In this document: positions 25,991-35,042 of the stretch, in pieces
How the letters are laid out: every line of letters begins with the position of its first letter
Numbering within the stretch: the first letter of the stretch is position 1
NCBI RefSeq assembly: GCF_002749975.1
Contig: NZ_PEIG01000001.1
Span: forward strand, 434,001 to 498,000
Length of the DNA: 64,000 nt
Source: Gloeocapsopsis sp. IPPAS B-1203
GTDB taxonomy: Bacteria; Cyanobacteriota; Cyanobacteriia; Cyanobacteriales; Chroococcidiopsidaceae
Reading direction: 5' to 3'
Made by a program: the position numbers and the translations under genes
Notes under the pieces: model-generated
The model's input: the letters and a program-made list of their open reading frames with translations, nothing else
Databases searched by the model: none
Told to the model about the DNA's origin: nothing

Positions 25991-26841
25991 GAGACTTCCT
26001 CAGATGTCCGAAAATAAACCAACACCGGAACTAAAACTACCACCATCAGCAACATCGAAAGTGCCGAACCAAAAGGCCAATTACGCGCTTGTAAAAACTG
26101 ATTTTGAATCAAATTTCCTACCATCAAAGTTTTCGCACCACCAAGAATATCTGGTGTGACAAACGCACCTATAGCTGGAATAAAAACAAGTAAAGATCCT
26201 GCTACAATCCCCCGCATTGTTAATGGTAAAACGACACGTATAAAGCTGCGGATATCATTGGCACCCAAATCATATGCTGCTTCAACCAACGAGAAATTAA
26301 ACCGATCCATTGTGGCATATAATGGCAAAATCATAAATGGCAAATAGCCATAAATTAAGCCCACTGTAACAGCAAAAGAAGTAAACAATAAATTTAGAGG
26401 TGCATCAATAATTTGAAAATTTTGTAGCGCTACATTAATCACCCCCTCTTGTCGCAAAAGCACAATCCAAGCGTAAGTACGCACCAAAAAATTAGTCCAA
26501 AAAGGAACAATTACCAGTAATACTAGAACATTCCGCCACCGCCCAGAACATGTAGCAATAAAAAATGCTAATGGATAACCAATAATTAAGCAAGTAACTG
26601 TCGTTATTAAAGCCAACCCTATCGAACGCCAAATAACTCCTAAATACAGTTCACTCGTCAGTCGTTGATAACTCTCTAAACTAAAACTCCAAACAACCCC
26701 GCCATACGTTCCCCGCTGCAAAAAACTGTACAGCAACACAATCAATAACGGCAGAATAAAAAATAGCAACAACCAAAAAGTTGCCGGAAATAACAGAAAC
26801 GCCAAACTTCTACGCTTGTGAGATTCTATAGTTGATCTCAT
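25987..26841 (-). CDS. potB: Spermidine/putrescine ABC transporter permease
   Basis: 284 residues, six membrane helices. The EAA loop VEAAYDLGANDIRSFIRVVL and the AFVTPDILGGAKTLMVGNLI segment are typical of PotB. It is the first transporter gene after the amine oxidase (85 bp gap with a repeat), coupled to potC downstream. With PotC it forms the inner-membrane channel for polyamines. Confidence 0.93.
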   Translation of the reverse strand: MRSTIESHKRRSLAFLLFPATFWLLLFFILPLLIVLLYSFLQRGTYGGVVWSFSLESYQRLTSELYLGVIWRSIGLALITTVTCLIIGYPLAFFIATCSGRWRNVLVLLVIVPFWTNFLVRTYAWIVLLRQEGVINVALQNFQIIDAPLNLLFTSFAVTVGLIYGYLPFMILPLYATMDRFNFSLVEAAYDLGANDIRSFIRVVLPLTMRGIVAGSLLVFIPAIGAFVTPDILGGAKTLMVGNLIQNQFLQARNWPFGSALSMLLMVVVLVPVLVYFRTSEEVS

Positions 26842-26890
26842 TATCCAAAATCAATCTTTGAATTCTTCCTTTGCGAACTTTGTGTCCTTG

Positions 26891-26911
26891 GTGGTAGCCT
26901 ACGGCAAGCCG
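26891..26911 (+). repeat. Interspersed repeat, copy 4 (second module only)
   Basis: GTGGTAGCCTACGGCAAGCC plus G matches the second module of the repeat at 3366-3403 exactly. It lies in the gap between the amine oxidase stop codon and potB, so three of the operon's gaps contain elements of this repeat family. Confidence 0.6.
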
Positions 26912-26926
26912 CTGTGCGTCTACGTT

Positions 26927-28870
26927 TCAAGAACAACATTTATGCTTCGCCGCCGAAGGAGGAACATCAATCGCCGGACTCTTATCAAAAAAGCCCACAG
27001 GTTTTAACATAAAACCAATATAAGAGACAGGCATCACAGGCCAATCCTCTGGACGGGTCACATGATTGTGTCCAAACGTATACCAAACCACAACGTCTGT
27101 ATTCTCAATTGCCCGATTTGCCTTTGTCCAAATAGGTAATCCCGCATCACCTGGATGTTGATTAGGATAATCACCCGCAGCATAGAGTTCATCAGGATTA
27201 TAGGGAGTCACCCACAAGTGCTTCGTCATAAATCCCGCACGTTTGATCACACTTGATTCGGGATGTGCAAACGGTAAAATGTTTTCACCAGGCATCAGCT
27301 TATAACTCACAGGCTGACCAAGGCTATTGTGCACTGCAGGATTGATAATCTTCCAATAACGTCCTGTAAAAGGATCAATGATGCGTTGTGCTTCTGACTC
27401 AGTTGATAAGAGCTTAGACTCAGCATAAAAAGCATTACCATAAGGATTATCAGGTCCCAAGGGTTCCGCTTGTGTATTCACTTCGTAAACTGAGTTATTT
27501 TCCCCATCAACGCACATATCCAGACGCACGTTAAAGAAGTGTTGATGAATTGGGGCGTTTAACTGCGGTGCAATCAGCGTACCGTACTTCGGTACTTCAT
27601 TAGGCATTGCGGCAGCAGTATTAACAATACCAGTCAGCTTCACTTCGTACTGAATCGTACCATCTTGGTAAAAATACCAGAAGAACCCATATTCATAATT
27701 ACCAACTGTCGCGATAAATGAGACGACTAAACGACGCGATCGCCTTACTTCAGTATGATCCGTTCTCCAATCAACGTGTTTCCAGAGAATGCCAAAATCT
27801 TCCTCATGCATACATATTGCATTTTCAATCTTCACTACTTGTCCGCGACTACTCGTCATATAAGCATCAAAGTAGCGAATCTCACCCAAGCAATCACAAC
27901 CTAAAGTTAAGGAATTTGCCAAAGTCCCTACACCATACTCCCCAACATCAAACGCATTTTTGCGGTAATGCTGCGGTCGAGGATCGCCATAAGGTACTAC
28001 CATGTCGGCTAACGAAGCGCGATATACAATTGGACGCACGCGCCCTTGATCTTCGTAACCTACAGTGTATAAAACTAAACCTTCTCTTGGCGTAAACCCG
28101 ATACGAAATTGCCACTTTTGCCACTTAATAAAGTTTCCTTGTACCTCAAAACTTGTACCCTCCGGCTGCGTAATTTCTAGAGGTTTGATATCGCTGCGTA
28201 AATCTTTAATAAACTCTGTGGAATAATTTCCTGAATTCGGCGGTAAAGGAACAACACCATAATCCTCAACCCGAATTACTTCCATTTTATTCAAATCAAC
28301 AACCGGAATCACGCCTTCAATCGGACGCGCATAACCGTTATCCGTCGGACTCGAACGCACCCAACACAACGCCCGTGACAGTCGCAATCCCTTTTCATCT
28401 TCAATGGCATAATAACCCGCCGACCACGGGTCAACCATTACCAAACTTGGATCGGTAATTCCGCGTTTCTTGATCGCTTTCTGAAACTCAGGACTCGCTT
28501 TAACCGCTGCTTCGCACTCAATAAATTCATCCAGCATAATAGAGGGCTGGACATCAGAAATTTGCTGCCACGACTTGACAGTTTCAGTATTAAGTGAGAC
28601 AACCGCCTCATATGTCAATCCATCTTCATTATTCAGAATCCCAATAAAAGCCTCGCGCTCAATACTGTCACCCTCTTCAAAATTAAGAACGACACTCTTA
28701 GGAGGTTCCTTAAGAACAACCATCGGAAACCTAACTTTTTCCCCCAAGTCGTACTCTGCTTTAACCGTTGCGACAGCAACTGTAATTTCTTCAGGCGTTA
28801 GTGGGTCGAGTGGATGCCTTGCCGAAGCTGATTTAGTAAATGTATCAGGTAATTGATGTGCAGTAGTCAT
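26927..28870 (-). CDS. Copper-containing primary amine oxidase
   Basis: 647 residues, normal for the family. The topaquinone site is VGNYEYGFFWYFYQDG with precursor Tyr392; copper ligands are in HQHFFNVRLDM (HxH) and NHVTRPEDWPVMP; the catalytic-base region is AFDVGEYGVG. It oxidises primary amines to aldehydes with release of H2O2 and NH3. No signal peptide is seen, so it should be cytosolic. It heads a minus-strand series followed by potB, potC, potD and potA, which suggests that imported putrescine or spermidine is its substrate and is used as a nitrogen source. Confidence 0.94.
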   Translation of the reverse strand: MTTAHQLPDTFTKSASARHPLDPLTPEEITVAVATVKAEYDLGEKVRFPMVVLKEPPKSVVLNFEEGDSIEREAFIGILNNEDGLTYEAVVSLNTETVKSWQQISDVQPSIMLDEFIECEAAVKASPEFQKAIKKRGITDPSLVMVDPWSAGYYAIEDEKGLRLSRALCWVRSSPTDNGYARPIEGVIPVVDLNKMEVIRVEDYGVVPLPPNSGNYSTEFIKDLRSDIKPLEITQPEGTSFEVQGNFIKWQKWQFRIGFTPREGLVLYTVGYEDQGRVRPIVYRASLADMVVPYGDPRPQHYRKNAFDVGEYGVGTLANSLTLGCDCLGEIRYFDAYMTSSRGQVVKIENAICMHEEDFGILWKHVDWRTDHTEVRRSRRLVVSFIATVGNYEYGFFWYFYQDGTIQYEVKLTGIVNTAAAMPNEVPKYGTLIAPQLNAPIHQHFFNVRLDMCVDGENNSVYEVNTQAEPLGPDNPYGNAFYAESKLLSTESEAQRIIDPFTGRYWKIINPAVHNSLGQPVSYKLMPGENILPFAHPESSVIKRAGFMTKHLWVTPYNPDELYAAGDYPNQHPGDAGLPIWTKANRAIENTDVVVWYTFGHNHVTRPEDWPVMPVSYIGFMLKPVGFFDKSPAIDVPPSAAKHKCCS

Positions 28871-29189
28871 AATCGCTCTTTGTAGGTGTAAACCTCTGGC
28901 TTATAAAGTGAAGCGATTCAGAGTGATGCGATCGCGCTTTTCTCAGAGCCAAAGGTGATTGCACTTTGCCTTACACTACGGCGCTTGTCATAACACGTTT
29001 GTAGCCAAATTTACCAATCCTCTTCACAAATCGATTTTCCATAATCTACATTCCTAACGATTCCTTTTCTAACCTCCTAACTCTCTAGCAAAACCCGACT
29101 ATTTTTATCGGGTATGTTTGACGCGAAAAAATGCACCGTGTTACTATCAGGCGACAGTTGACGGAAAAAAATGAAGTAGAGAGCGATCC
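28871..29189. promoter_or_regulatory. Divergent promoter region amine oxidase / thrC
   Basis: This 319-bp region separates the divergent amine oxidase and thrC genes. For thrC, TTGACG (29118-29123) and TACTAT (29142-29147) with an 18-bp spacer form a plausible promoter, with the start codon 43 bp further on. A perfect inverted repeat, ACCCGA(N9)TCGGGT, lies at 29093-29113 just before the -35 box and could be an operator. No promoter for the amine oxidase was assigned with confidence. Confidence 0.5.
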
Positions 29190-30488
29190 ATGACCCAGGC
29201 AAAAACCATCAACCCCACAGCAGCAACCTTCAAAGCCCTCAAATGTAAGGAATGTGGTGCTGAATACGAACTTGCGGCTAGCCATGTCTGTGAAGCTTGC
29301 TTTGGGCCATTGGAAGTTACCTACGATTACAACACCCTCCGCCGCACCGTAACGCGCGAAACTATTCAATCGGGACCAAATTCAATTTGGCGCTATCGTT
29401 CTTTCTTACCCGTTGCAACTGAAAATGTCATTGATGTAGGTACAGGGATGACTCCCCTTGTACAAGCAAACCGCTTAGCCCGTCGCCTGGGATTGAAAAA
29501 GCTATACATCAAAAATGATGCCGTTAATATGCCCACCCTTAGCTTCAAAGATCGGGTGGTATCCGTAGCATTATCCCGCGCACGAGAGCTAGGCTTTTCA
29601 ACCGTATCGTGTGCAAGTACCGGAAATTTAGCAAATTCAACTGCAGCGATCGCCGCTCATGCAGGATTAGATTGTTGTGTATTTATCCCCTCTGATTTAG
29701 AAGCAGGTAAAGTCTTAGGTACGCTCATCTACAGCCCTACCGTAATGGCAGTACAAGGTAACTACGACCAAGTAAACCGCTTGTGTTGCGAAGTTGCCAA
29801 TACATATGGTTGGGGATTTGTCAATATCAATTTACGTCCTTATTACTCGGAAGGTTCCAAAACTCTTGGCTATGAAGTCGCCGAACAACTCGGCTGGCAA
29901 TTACCCGATCACATTGTTGCGCCCCTAGCCTCAGGTTCCTTGTTCACAAAGATCTACAAAGGATTCCAGGAGTTTACTCAAGTCGGCTTAGTCGAAGATA
30001 AAAGCGTCCGGTTCAGCGGTGCGCAAGCCGAAGGTTGTTCCCCCATCGCGCAAGCCTACAAAGAAGGACGCGATTTTGTTAAACCCGTCAAACCCAACAC
30101 AATCGCCAAATCAATCGCCATTGGAAATCCAGCCGATGGCATCTATGCGCTCGAAATTGCGCGGAAAACCAACGGTAACATTGCATCAGTTACCGATGCG
30201 CAGATCATCGACGGCATCAAACTACTCGCCGAAACCGAAGGCATCTTCACCGAAACCGCAGGCGGGACAACGATCGCAGTTCTCAAAAAACTAGTGGAAG
30301 CTGGTAAAATTGACCCCGACGAAACCACAGTCGCCTACATTACTGGAAACGGACTCAAAACCCAAGAAGCCGTACAAGGCTACATCGGCGAACCGTTGAC
30401 GATTGAAGCCAAGCTTGATAGTTTTGAACGTGCGTTAGAGCGATCGCGTACTTTAGAGCGTCTTGACTGGCAACAAGTCTTGGTATAA
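29190..30488 (+). CDS. thrC: Threonine synthase
   Basis: 432 residues. An N-terminal zinc ribbon (CKECGAEYELAASHVCEACFG, partly shown) precedes the PLP fold-type II core with the cofactor lysine in TLSFKDRVVSVALSRA, the phosphate-binding SCASTGNLANSTAAIA and the ETAGGTTIAVLKKL serine/threonine loop. It converts O-phosphohomoserine to threonine. The zinc-ribbon form is typical of cyanobacteria and plants. A MoaD/ThiS-like gene follows 115 bp downstream on the same strand. Confidence 0.95.
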   Translation: MTQAKTINPTAATFKALKCKECGAEYELAASHVCEACFGPLEVTYDYNTLRRTVTRETIQSGPNSIWRYRSFLPVATENVIDVGTGMTPLVQANRLARRLGLKKLYIKNDAVNMPTLSFKDRVVSVALSRARELGFSTVSCASTGNLANSTAAIAAHAGLDCCVFIPSDLEAGKVLGTLIYSPTVMAVQGNYDQVNRLCCEVANTYGWGFVNINLRPYYSEGSKTLGYEVAEQLGWQLPDHIVAPLASGSLFTKIYKGFQEFTQVGLVEDKSVRFSGAQAEGCSPIAQAYKEGRDFVKPVKPNTIAKSIAIGNPADGIYALEIARKTNGNIASVTDAQIIDGIKLLAETEGIFTETAGGTTIAVLKKLVEAGKIDPDETTVAYITGNGLKTQEAVQGYIGEPLTIEAKLDSFERALERSRTLERLDWQQVLV

Positions 30489-30603
30489 GTCTTCTGCTCA
30501 AGTCTTACTCTCGTCAACTGTTAAATTGTCAAATCAGGGGCATCTTTGCTATCTGGGCGCATAAATATGCGCCTTCACTAACTCTAGGATTGTTATCTCA
30601 ACT

Positions 30604-30879
30604 ATGGCTGTTAAAGTACTCATTCCCACTCCATTACAGAAATTTACCAATAATCAAGCGACGCTCGAATGCGACGGTAGCAATATAGCAGAACTTATAG
30701 AAGCGCTAGAAAAAAGCTGCCCTGGTATCAAATCGCGGCTTTGTGACGAACAAGGACAACCACGGCGATTTTTGAATCTATACGTCAATAGTGAAGATAT
30801 CCGCTTTTTGGATGGAACCGAAACACCCCTCAAAGAAGGCGATGAAGTGAGTATTGTTCCGGCTGTTGCAGGTGGTTAG
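30604..30879 (+). CDS. MoaD/ThiS-family sulfur-carrier-like protein
   Basis: 91 residues of ubiquitin-like beta-grasp fold ending in the diagnostic glycine pair ([14 protein letters not shown]). Such proteins are activated at the terminal glycine by adenylation and carry sulfur as a thiocarboxylate. The sequence ends exactly at GG, so no processing is needed. It could serve molybdopterin, thiamine or, as CysO-type proteins do, cysteine or homocysteine synthesis. Adjacency to thrC (a PLP enzyme using phospho-homoserine) favours an amino-acid role, but this is inference. Confidence 0.85.
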   Translation: MAVKVLIPTPLQKFTNNQATLECDGSNIAELIEALEKSCPGIKSRLCDEQGQPRRFLNLYVNSEDIRFLDGTETPLKEGDEVSIVPAVAGG

Positions 30880-31219
30880 ACATTGTGGTTGAAATCAAGA
30901 TGAGTAAGTTAAAACTCAAGGCATAATCTGCCTATAAATAACCCTTAGGAGTAGAGTAGTGTTATTGACATCTGCTCTATTTTATGTTGTTCGGTAAGCC
31001 AATCTTTAGTAACACTTTTGCTTTAAATATCAACTCTTTGAGAAGTATTATATCGCTTGACACTGACAGGCGAATTAGTTTATTCTGCCAACGTTCTTAA
31101 TAATTACTTGCAATAATCCTCATGCAAATCTATGCGGTTAAAGACTCCTGCAAAGGTGGAAATCGTGTGAGGGCATAGTAATTCCGATTACCACTTATCG
31201 TTCATCTGGGCGATAACAG
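30880..31219. other. Non-coding gap before TonB receptor gene
   Basis: 340 bp with no gene. An AT-rich stretch TTAATAATTACTTGCAATAA near 31097 is faintly Fur-box-like; I do not claim it. I looked for cobalamin-riboswitch sequence and did not find it. Confidence 0.35.
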
Positions 31220-33865
31220 ATGGTGCAGCAGTTGGATTATGTATGGTGTGAGGCAAAAGTGAAGTTGCATCTTTTAATTTCCTACATGGCATTGCTCAGT
31301 GTTGGGAGTATTCCGACCGCAATTGCATCGCCAAAGTCACTTAATAATATTGCTAATAATTCTTATCAATCACTGCTTAGAAATGTAAAACAACTTGATA
31401 AAACAACGCAGCGATTATCTCAGGCTTCCCCGCCAGCAACTGAGGTTGTCCAAATTCAAGGTGTGAGGTTAAACCCAACGGCTAATGGATTGGAAGTTAT
31501 TTTAGAAACCTCTACTCCACAAAAGCTAGAACTCTCGACAGCAAGCGAGAACGCAACTTTGATTGCCAATGTTGTCAACGCGCAGTTAGTGCTACCAGAA
31601 GGTAATGCGTTTTTAGCAAATGACCCAGCAGACGGAATTACTGCTGTTCGAGTCGTAAATCTCGATGCCAATATAATTCAGGTACAGATAATTGGAAGCG
31701 TAACAGTACCACAAGTTGAAGTCTTAGAGAGCGATCGCGAAGGGTTAATCTTCAGTGTAGTACCGCCAGCAGCCGTAACCGAAGCTGATGAACTTAACAT
31801 CGTAGTGACAGCCACACGTACCGCCGAAGCGTTGGAGAATGTCCCGCGTTCAGTCACGACAATAACACGCGAACAACTCGACGATCAAACAACGGTTATA
31901 AGAAATTTACCCGATATCTTAGGTCAATTAGTTCCTGGCTTTGGTCCGCCAACACAAAACCGGAGAACTGGGCGTTTGCAAACATTGCGGGGTCGTCCAC
32001 CACTAATTTTAATTGATGGAGTCGTACAAAGTACAAATGCTGGCTTCGATCGCCAACTCAATGCTATCGATCCATCAGCAATCGAACGAATTGAAGTTGT
32101 GCGTGGTCCTAGTGCTGTATATGGTCAGGGTGCAACGGGTGGAGTTATCAATATTATCACGCGGCAACCTACTGATGAGCGGCTGCAATCCGAGTTAATT
32201 ATCGGTACGCGCACCGACGACGAACTACGCGGCGAAGGTTTTGGTTACAGTTTGAAATATGGTTTAGCGGGTAATGAAGGTAATGTAGACTATCGGATTA
32301 ATACCTCTTTAGAAACAAACGGTGGTTGGTTTGATGCTGAAGGTAATCGTATTCCACCGAACGATATTGTCGATACAGAAACTCTCAACTTGTTGGCTAA
32401 GGTGGGAATCAATCTTGACGCAGAACAACGGCTAGAATTGACATACGATATATACCGCGATCGCGTCGATACCGAATTCATTTCAGACCCCAGCATTTTA
32501 GATATTCCTGGGCTACAAACCGCCAGGGCGCTGCGCGTCGGCGAAATTGCCCAAGAAGAACCAAGTAGACAAACAAACCAAGTCGCGAGTTTGAAATATC
32601 GCCATGAAAACTTAGGAGGTTCGCAACTCGACTTACAACTCTACTATCAAGACACCCAGATAGCGCAAGAAATTCAAGATATTAGAACCTTCTTTGGTGA
32701 CGTTCCGCCGTTTATTCCTGGGATATTTCAGACGAATCTCGATCAAAGTAAATGGGGCGCTCGATTACAAGTCGAAACGCCGTTTTCTGAGTCAACACGC
32801 CTACTGTGGGGTGCAGACTATCTGCAAGAGGACAGCGATCAACCGTTTTTAGTCATCGATCCTGTTGCTTTTGATACGCGGCGTGAAGCTAATGTATTGA
32901 CAACTGCTACACAAGTACCACCTTTTCAATTAAACAGTCTGGGAGTGTTTGCCCAAGTTCAGTGGGATTTGAGCGCACAATGGTTACTCAGTGGAGGATT
33001 GCGCTATGAAACGATCGGGTTTGAGGTCAATGACTTTTTTGCCAACCCCTTTGCTGATTTTGACAACGCACCAGCGTTAGTGTCAGGTGGTTCTAACCGC
33101 GTTGATGATGTTGTTTTTAATCTTGGCAGTGTTTATAAAGTCACCGATGAAATCAGTTTCTTCGCCAACTTCGCGCAAGGTTTTGCGGTTCCCAGTTTAG
33201 ATTTTCTTGGTCAAGCAACCGCAGGCTTTGCAATTGAAGACGATAATTTATTGCAACCAGAGAAGGTGAACAACTACGAAATTGGGGTTCGTGGCACTTG
33301 GGGAACAGTACAAGCAACGCTGGTTGGTTTCTATAACCACTCCGATTTAGGACAAAACCTTGTGATTGCACCCAGTGGTCTGACAAATGCAGCACGAGGT
33401 CCGCAACGCAACTATGGCATAGAAGCAACACTCGATTGGCAACCAAGCGATCGCTGGGGTTTTGGCAGTAGCTTAACATGGAACGAAGGTGAAGCTAATT
33501 TTCCTGATGATAGTCGCGGCTGGCTAGCGCTAAGTAGTCTAGACGTTCAACCGCTCAAGTTGACAGCCTACATAGAAAATGAAACGCTACCAGGATGGCG
33601 AAATCGCTTGCAATTGCTTTTAGTTGGCGATCGCGACCGCGCATTTGAAGAAGAGGTAGAGGAATTTCAAATCGAGGGCTATACAACGCTCGATTTCATC
33701 AGCAGCCTCCAAATCGGTCAAGGAAGACTCGAACTCGGTATCGAAAACTTGTTGAATCAGCAGTATTTGCCTGTGAGTTCGCAAGATGGTACTGGAATTC
33801 GCGAAATTGTCCGCGAGGCGGCTAGAGGTAGAACAATTAGCGTGCGGTACGCAATTGAATTTTGA
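31220..33865 (+). CDS. TonB-dependent receptor with N-terminal AMIN domain
   Basis: 881 residues. After a signal sequence comes an AMIN domain (about 70-155: VVQIQGVRLNPTANGLEVIL), a TonB box (ELNIVVTATR, near 192), a plug domain (VPRSVTTITREQLDD ... IERIEVVRGPSAVYGQGATG) and a 22-strand barrel ending in the aromatic residue of VRYAIEF. It imports a chelated nutrient, probably a ferric siderophore, across the outer membrane. The AMIN domain is usual for cyanobacterial receptors and may bind peptidoglycan. A FecB-type lipoprotein starts 22 bp after it. Confidence 0.92.
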   Translation: MVQQLDYVWCEAKVKLHLLISYMALLSVGSIPTAIASPKSLNNIANNSYQSLLRNVKQLDKTTQRLSQASPPATEVVQIQGVRLNPTANGLEVILETSTPQKLELSTASENATLIANVVNAQLVLPEGNAFLANDPADGITAVRVVNLDANIIQVQIIGSVTVPQVEVLESDREGLIFSVVPPAAVTEADELNIVVTATRTAEALENVPRSVTTITREQLDDQTTVIRNLPDILGQLVPGFGPPTQNRRTGRLQTLRGRPPLILIDGVVQSTNAGFDRQLNAIDPSAIERIEVVRGPSAVYGQGATGGVINIITRQPTDERLQSELIIGTRTDDELRGEGFGYSLKYGLAGNEGNVDYRINTSLETNGGWFDAEGNRIPPNDIVDTETLNLLAKVGINLDAEQRLELTYDIYRDRVDTEFISDPSILDIPGLQTARALRVGEIAQEEPSRQTNQVASLKYRHENLGGSQLDLQLYYQDTQIAQEIQDIRTFFGDVPPFIPGIFQTNLDQSKWGARLQVETPFSESTRLLWGADYLQEDSDQPFLVIDPVAFDTRREANVLTTATQVPPFQLNSLGVFAQVQWDLSAQWLLSGGLRYETIGFEVNDFFANPFADFDNAPALVSGGSNRVDDVVFNLGSVYKVTDEISFFANFAQGFAVPSLDFLGQATAGFAIEDDNLLQPEKVNNYEIGVRGTWGTVQATLVGFYNHSDLGQNLVIAPSGLTNAARGPQRNYGIEATLDWQPSDRWGFGSSLTWNEGEANFPDDSRGWLALSSLDVQPLKLTAYIENETLPGWRNRLQLLLVGDRDRAFEEEVEEFQIEGYTTLDFISSLQIGQGRLELGIENLLNQQYLPVSSQDGTGIREIVREAARGRTISVRYAIEF

Positions 33866-33887
33866 TAGTGAATTTGCAGTCGGTTCT

Positions 33888-34883
33888 ATGATTATGTGTC
33901 TGAGGCGGTGGTTAAAATCTAAGCAAGTGCGCCAGCTAATTTACTTTATTTTGTTTGGCTTGACTTTAACTGCAATTTGTGCATGCAACCAAAATCCTTC
34001 GCCACAGGCAGACGATCTTTCTACATCAGGTGCTGTGCGCGTTGTGAAACACGCAATGGGTGAAACCAAGATTGCAACCACTCCGCAGCGAGTCGTTGTC
34101 CTCGATACAGCCCCACTTGATGCAGCCTTAGCATTAGGTGTTCAACCGATTGGCGCAAGTTTGCCACGCACGGATGCTTTACCAGCTTATCTCGGCGATC
34201 GCACCGCCGGAATTACACCTGTCGGTGAAAATCCACCCAACTTAGAATCAATTGTCCGCCTTCAGCCAGATTTAATCATCGGCAATACAAACGCGCATCG
34301 ACAAATTTATGACAAGTTATCGCGAATTGCTCCAACAATCCTCACCGCCGGAAACAGTACTGACGGACAGTGGAAACAAGAACTAAGACTGTATGCAGCA
34401 GCACTCGGTCGCACCGATGCAGTTCAAACACTACTCAACGACTACAATCAGCGTGTCAAAAAACTCAAACAGCAGCTAAAACAAGCTGACGACCTCCAAG
34501 TGTCTGTGATTCTGACTGCTCAAGAGTGGATCGCTTTTTACACCAAAACGAGTTTTCCAGGTTCGGTACTGCAAGATGTTGGTTTAGCTCGCCCTCCGAT
34601 TCAAAATATTGAGGGAAAATCCTGGGTACAAGTATCGCAGGAAGACCTTCAGAGTATCGATGGTGATGCGATCTTTCTACTTCATGTCGCTTCAGATAAA
34701 ATGCCAGGAAGCTTTACAGTGAACCAATTTGTGAAAAATCCGCTCTTTTCGCAATTAAAAGCCGTTAAACAGGGACGAGTATACGAAGTCGATGCTGAAG
34801 TTTGGCATCTTGGGAGCAATATTTTGGGAGCAAATCGTATTCTTGATGACTTGTTCAAATATTTGGTAGAAAACACCCACTGA
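33888..34883 (+). CDS. FecB-type ferric-siderophore-binding lipoprotein
   Basis: 331 residues from ATG 33888 (MIMCLRRWLKS); the frame is open upstream within the receptor gene, which is rejected. The lipobox is LTAICACNQ. The periplasmic-binding fold shows RVVVLDTAPLDAALALGVQP, LQPDLIIGNTN, SRIAPTILTAGN and the C-terminal VYEVDAEVWHLGSNILGANR. It carries ferric siderophore from the receptor at 31220 to an ABC permease encoded elsewhere. The second paralogue in the window (47126) has exactly the same length and ends with the same ILDDLFKYLVE. Confidence 0.93.
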   Translation: MIMCLRRWLKSKQVRQLIYFILFGLTLTAICACNQNPSPQADDLSTSGAVRVVKHAMGETKIATTPQRVVVLDTAPLDAALALGVQPIGASLPRTDALPAYLGDRTAGITPVGENPPNLESIVRLQPDLIIGNTNAHRQIYDKLSRIAPTILTAGNSTDGQWKQELRLYAAALGRTDAVQTLLNDYNQRVKKLKQQLKQADDLQVSVILTAQEWIAFYTKTSFPGSVLQDVGLARPPIQNIEGKSWVQVSQEDLQSIDGDAIFLLHVASDKMPGSFTVNQFVKNPLFSQLKAVKQGRVYEVDAEVWHLGSNILGANRILDDLFKYLVENTH

Positions 34884-35042
34884 AACTATTTGTCGTGGAG
34901 ACGATCGCCTTTACTTATGACATCAAAGAAATTGATTGCGGCGATTCTGTGTCAATATTTAAAAAAGTAGTAAATTGACAAGTGTGCGTGAAGCAAAGCG
35001 ATCGCGTTTAAAGCTAGATATAACTAAGGATTAACCTAAGCA

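Noticed and set aside
27718-28856. Plus-strand open frames across the amine oxidase
   Set aside because: Shadows of the conserved minus-strand gene; composition is unlike a protein.
31060-31219. Cobalamin riboswitch or Fur box before the first TonB receptor
   Set aside because: I could not find the conserved riboswitch core, and the Fur likeness is only faint (TTAATAATTACTTGCAATAA).
33786-33887. Extended N-terminus of the first FecB-type protein
   Set aside because: The extension is inside the receptor gene, is not hydrophobic, and would bury the lipoprotein signal; ATG 33888 is better.
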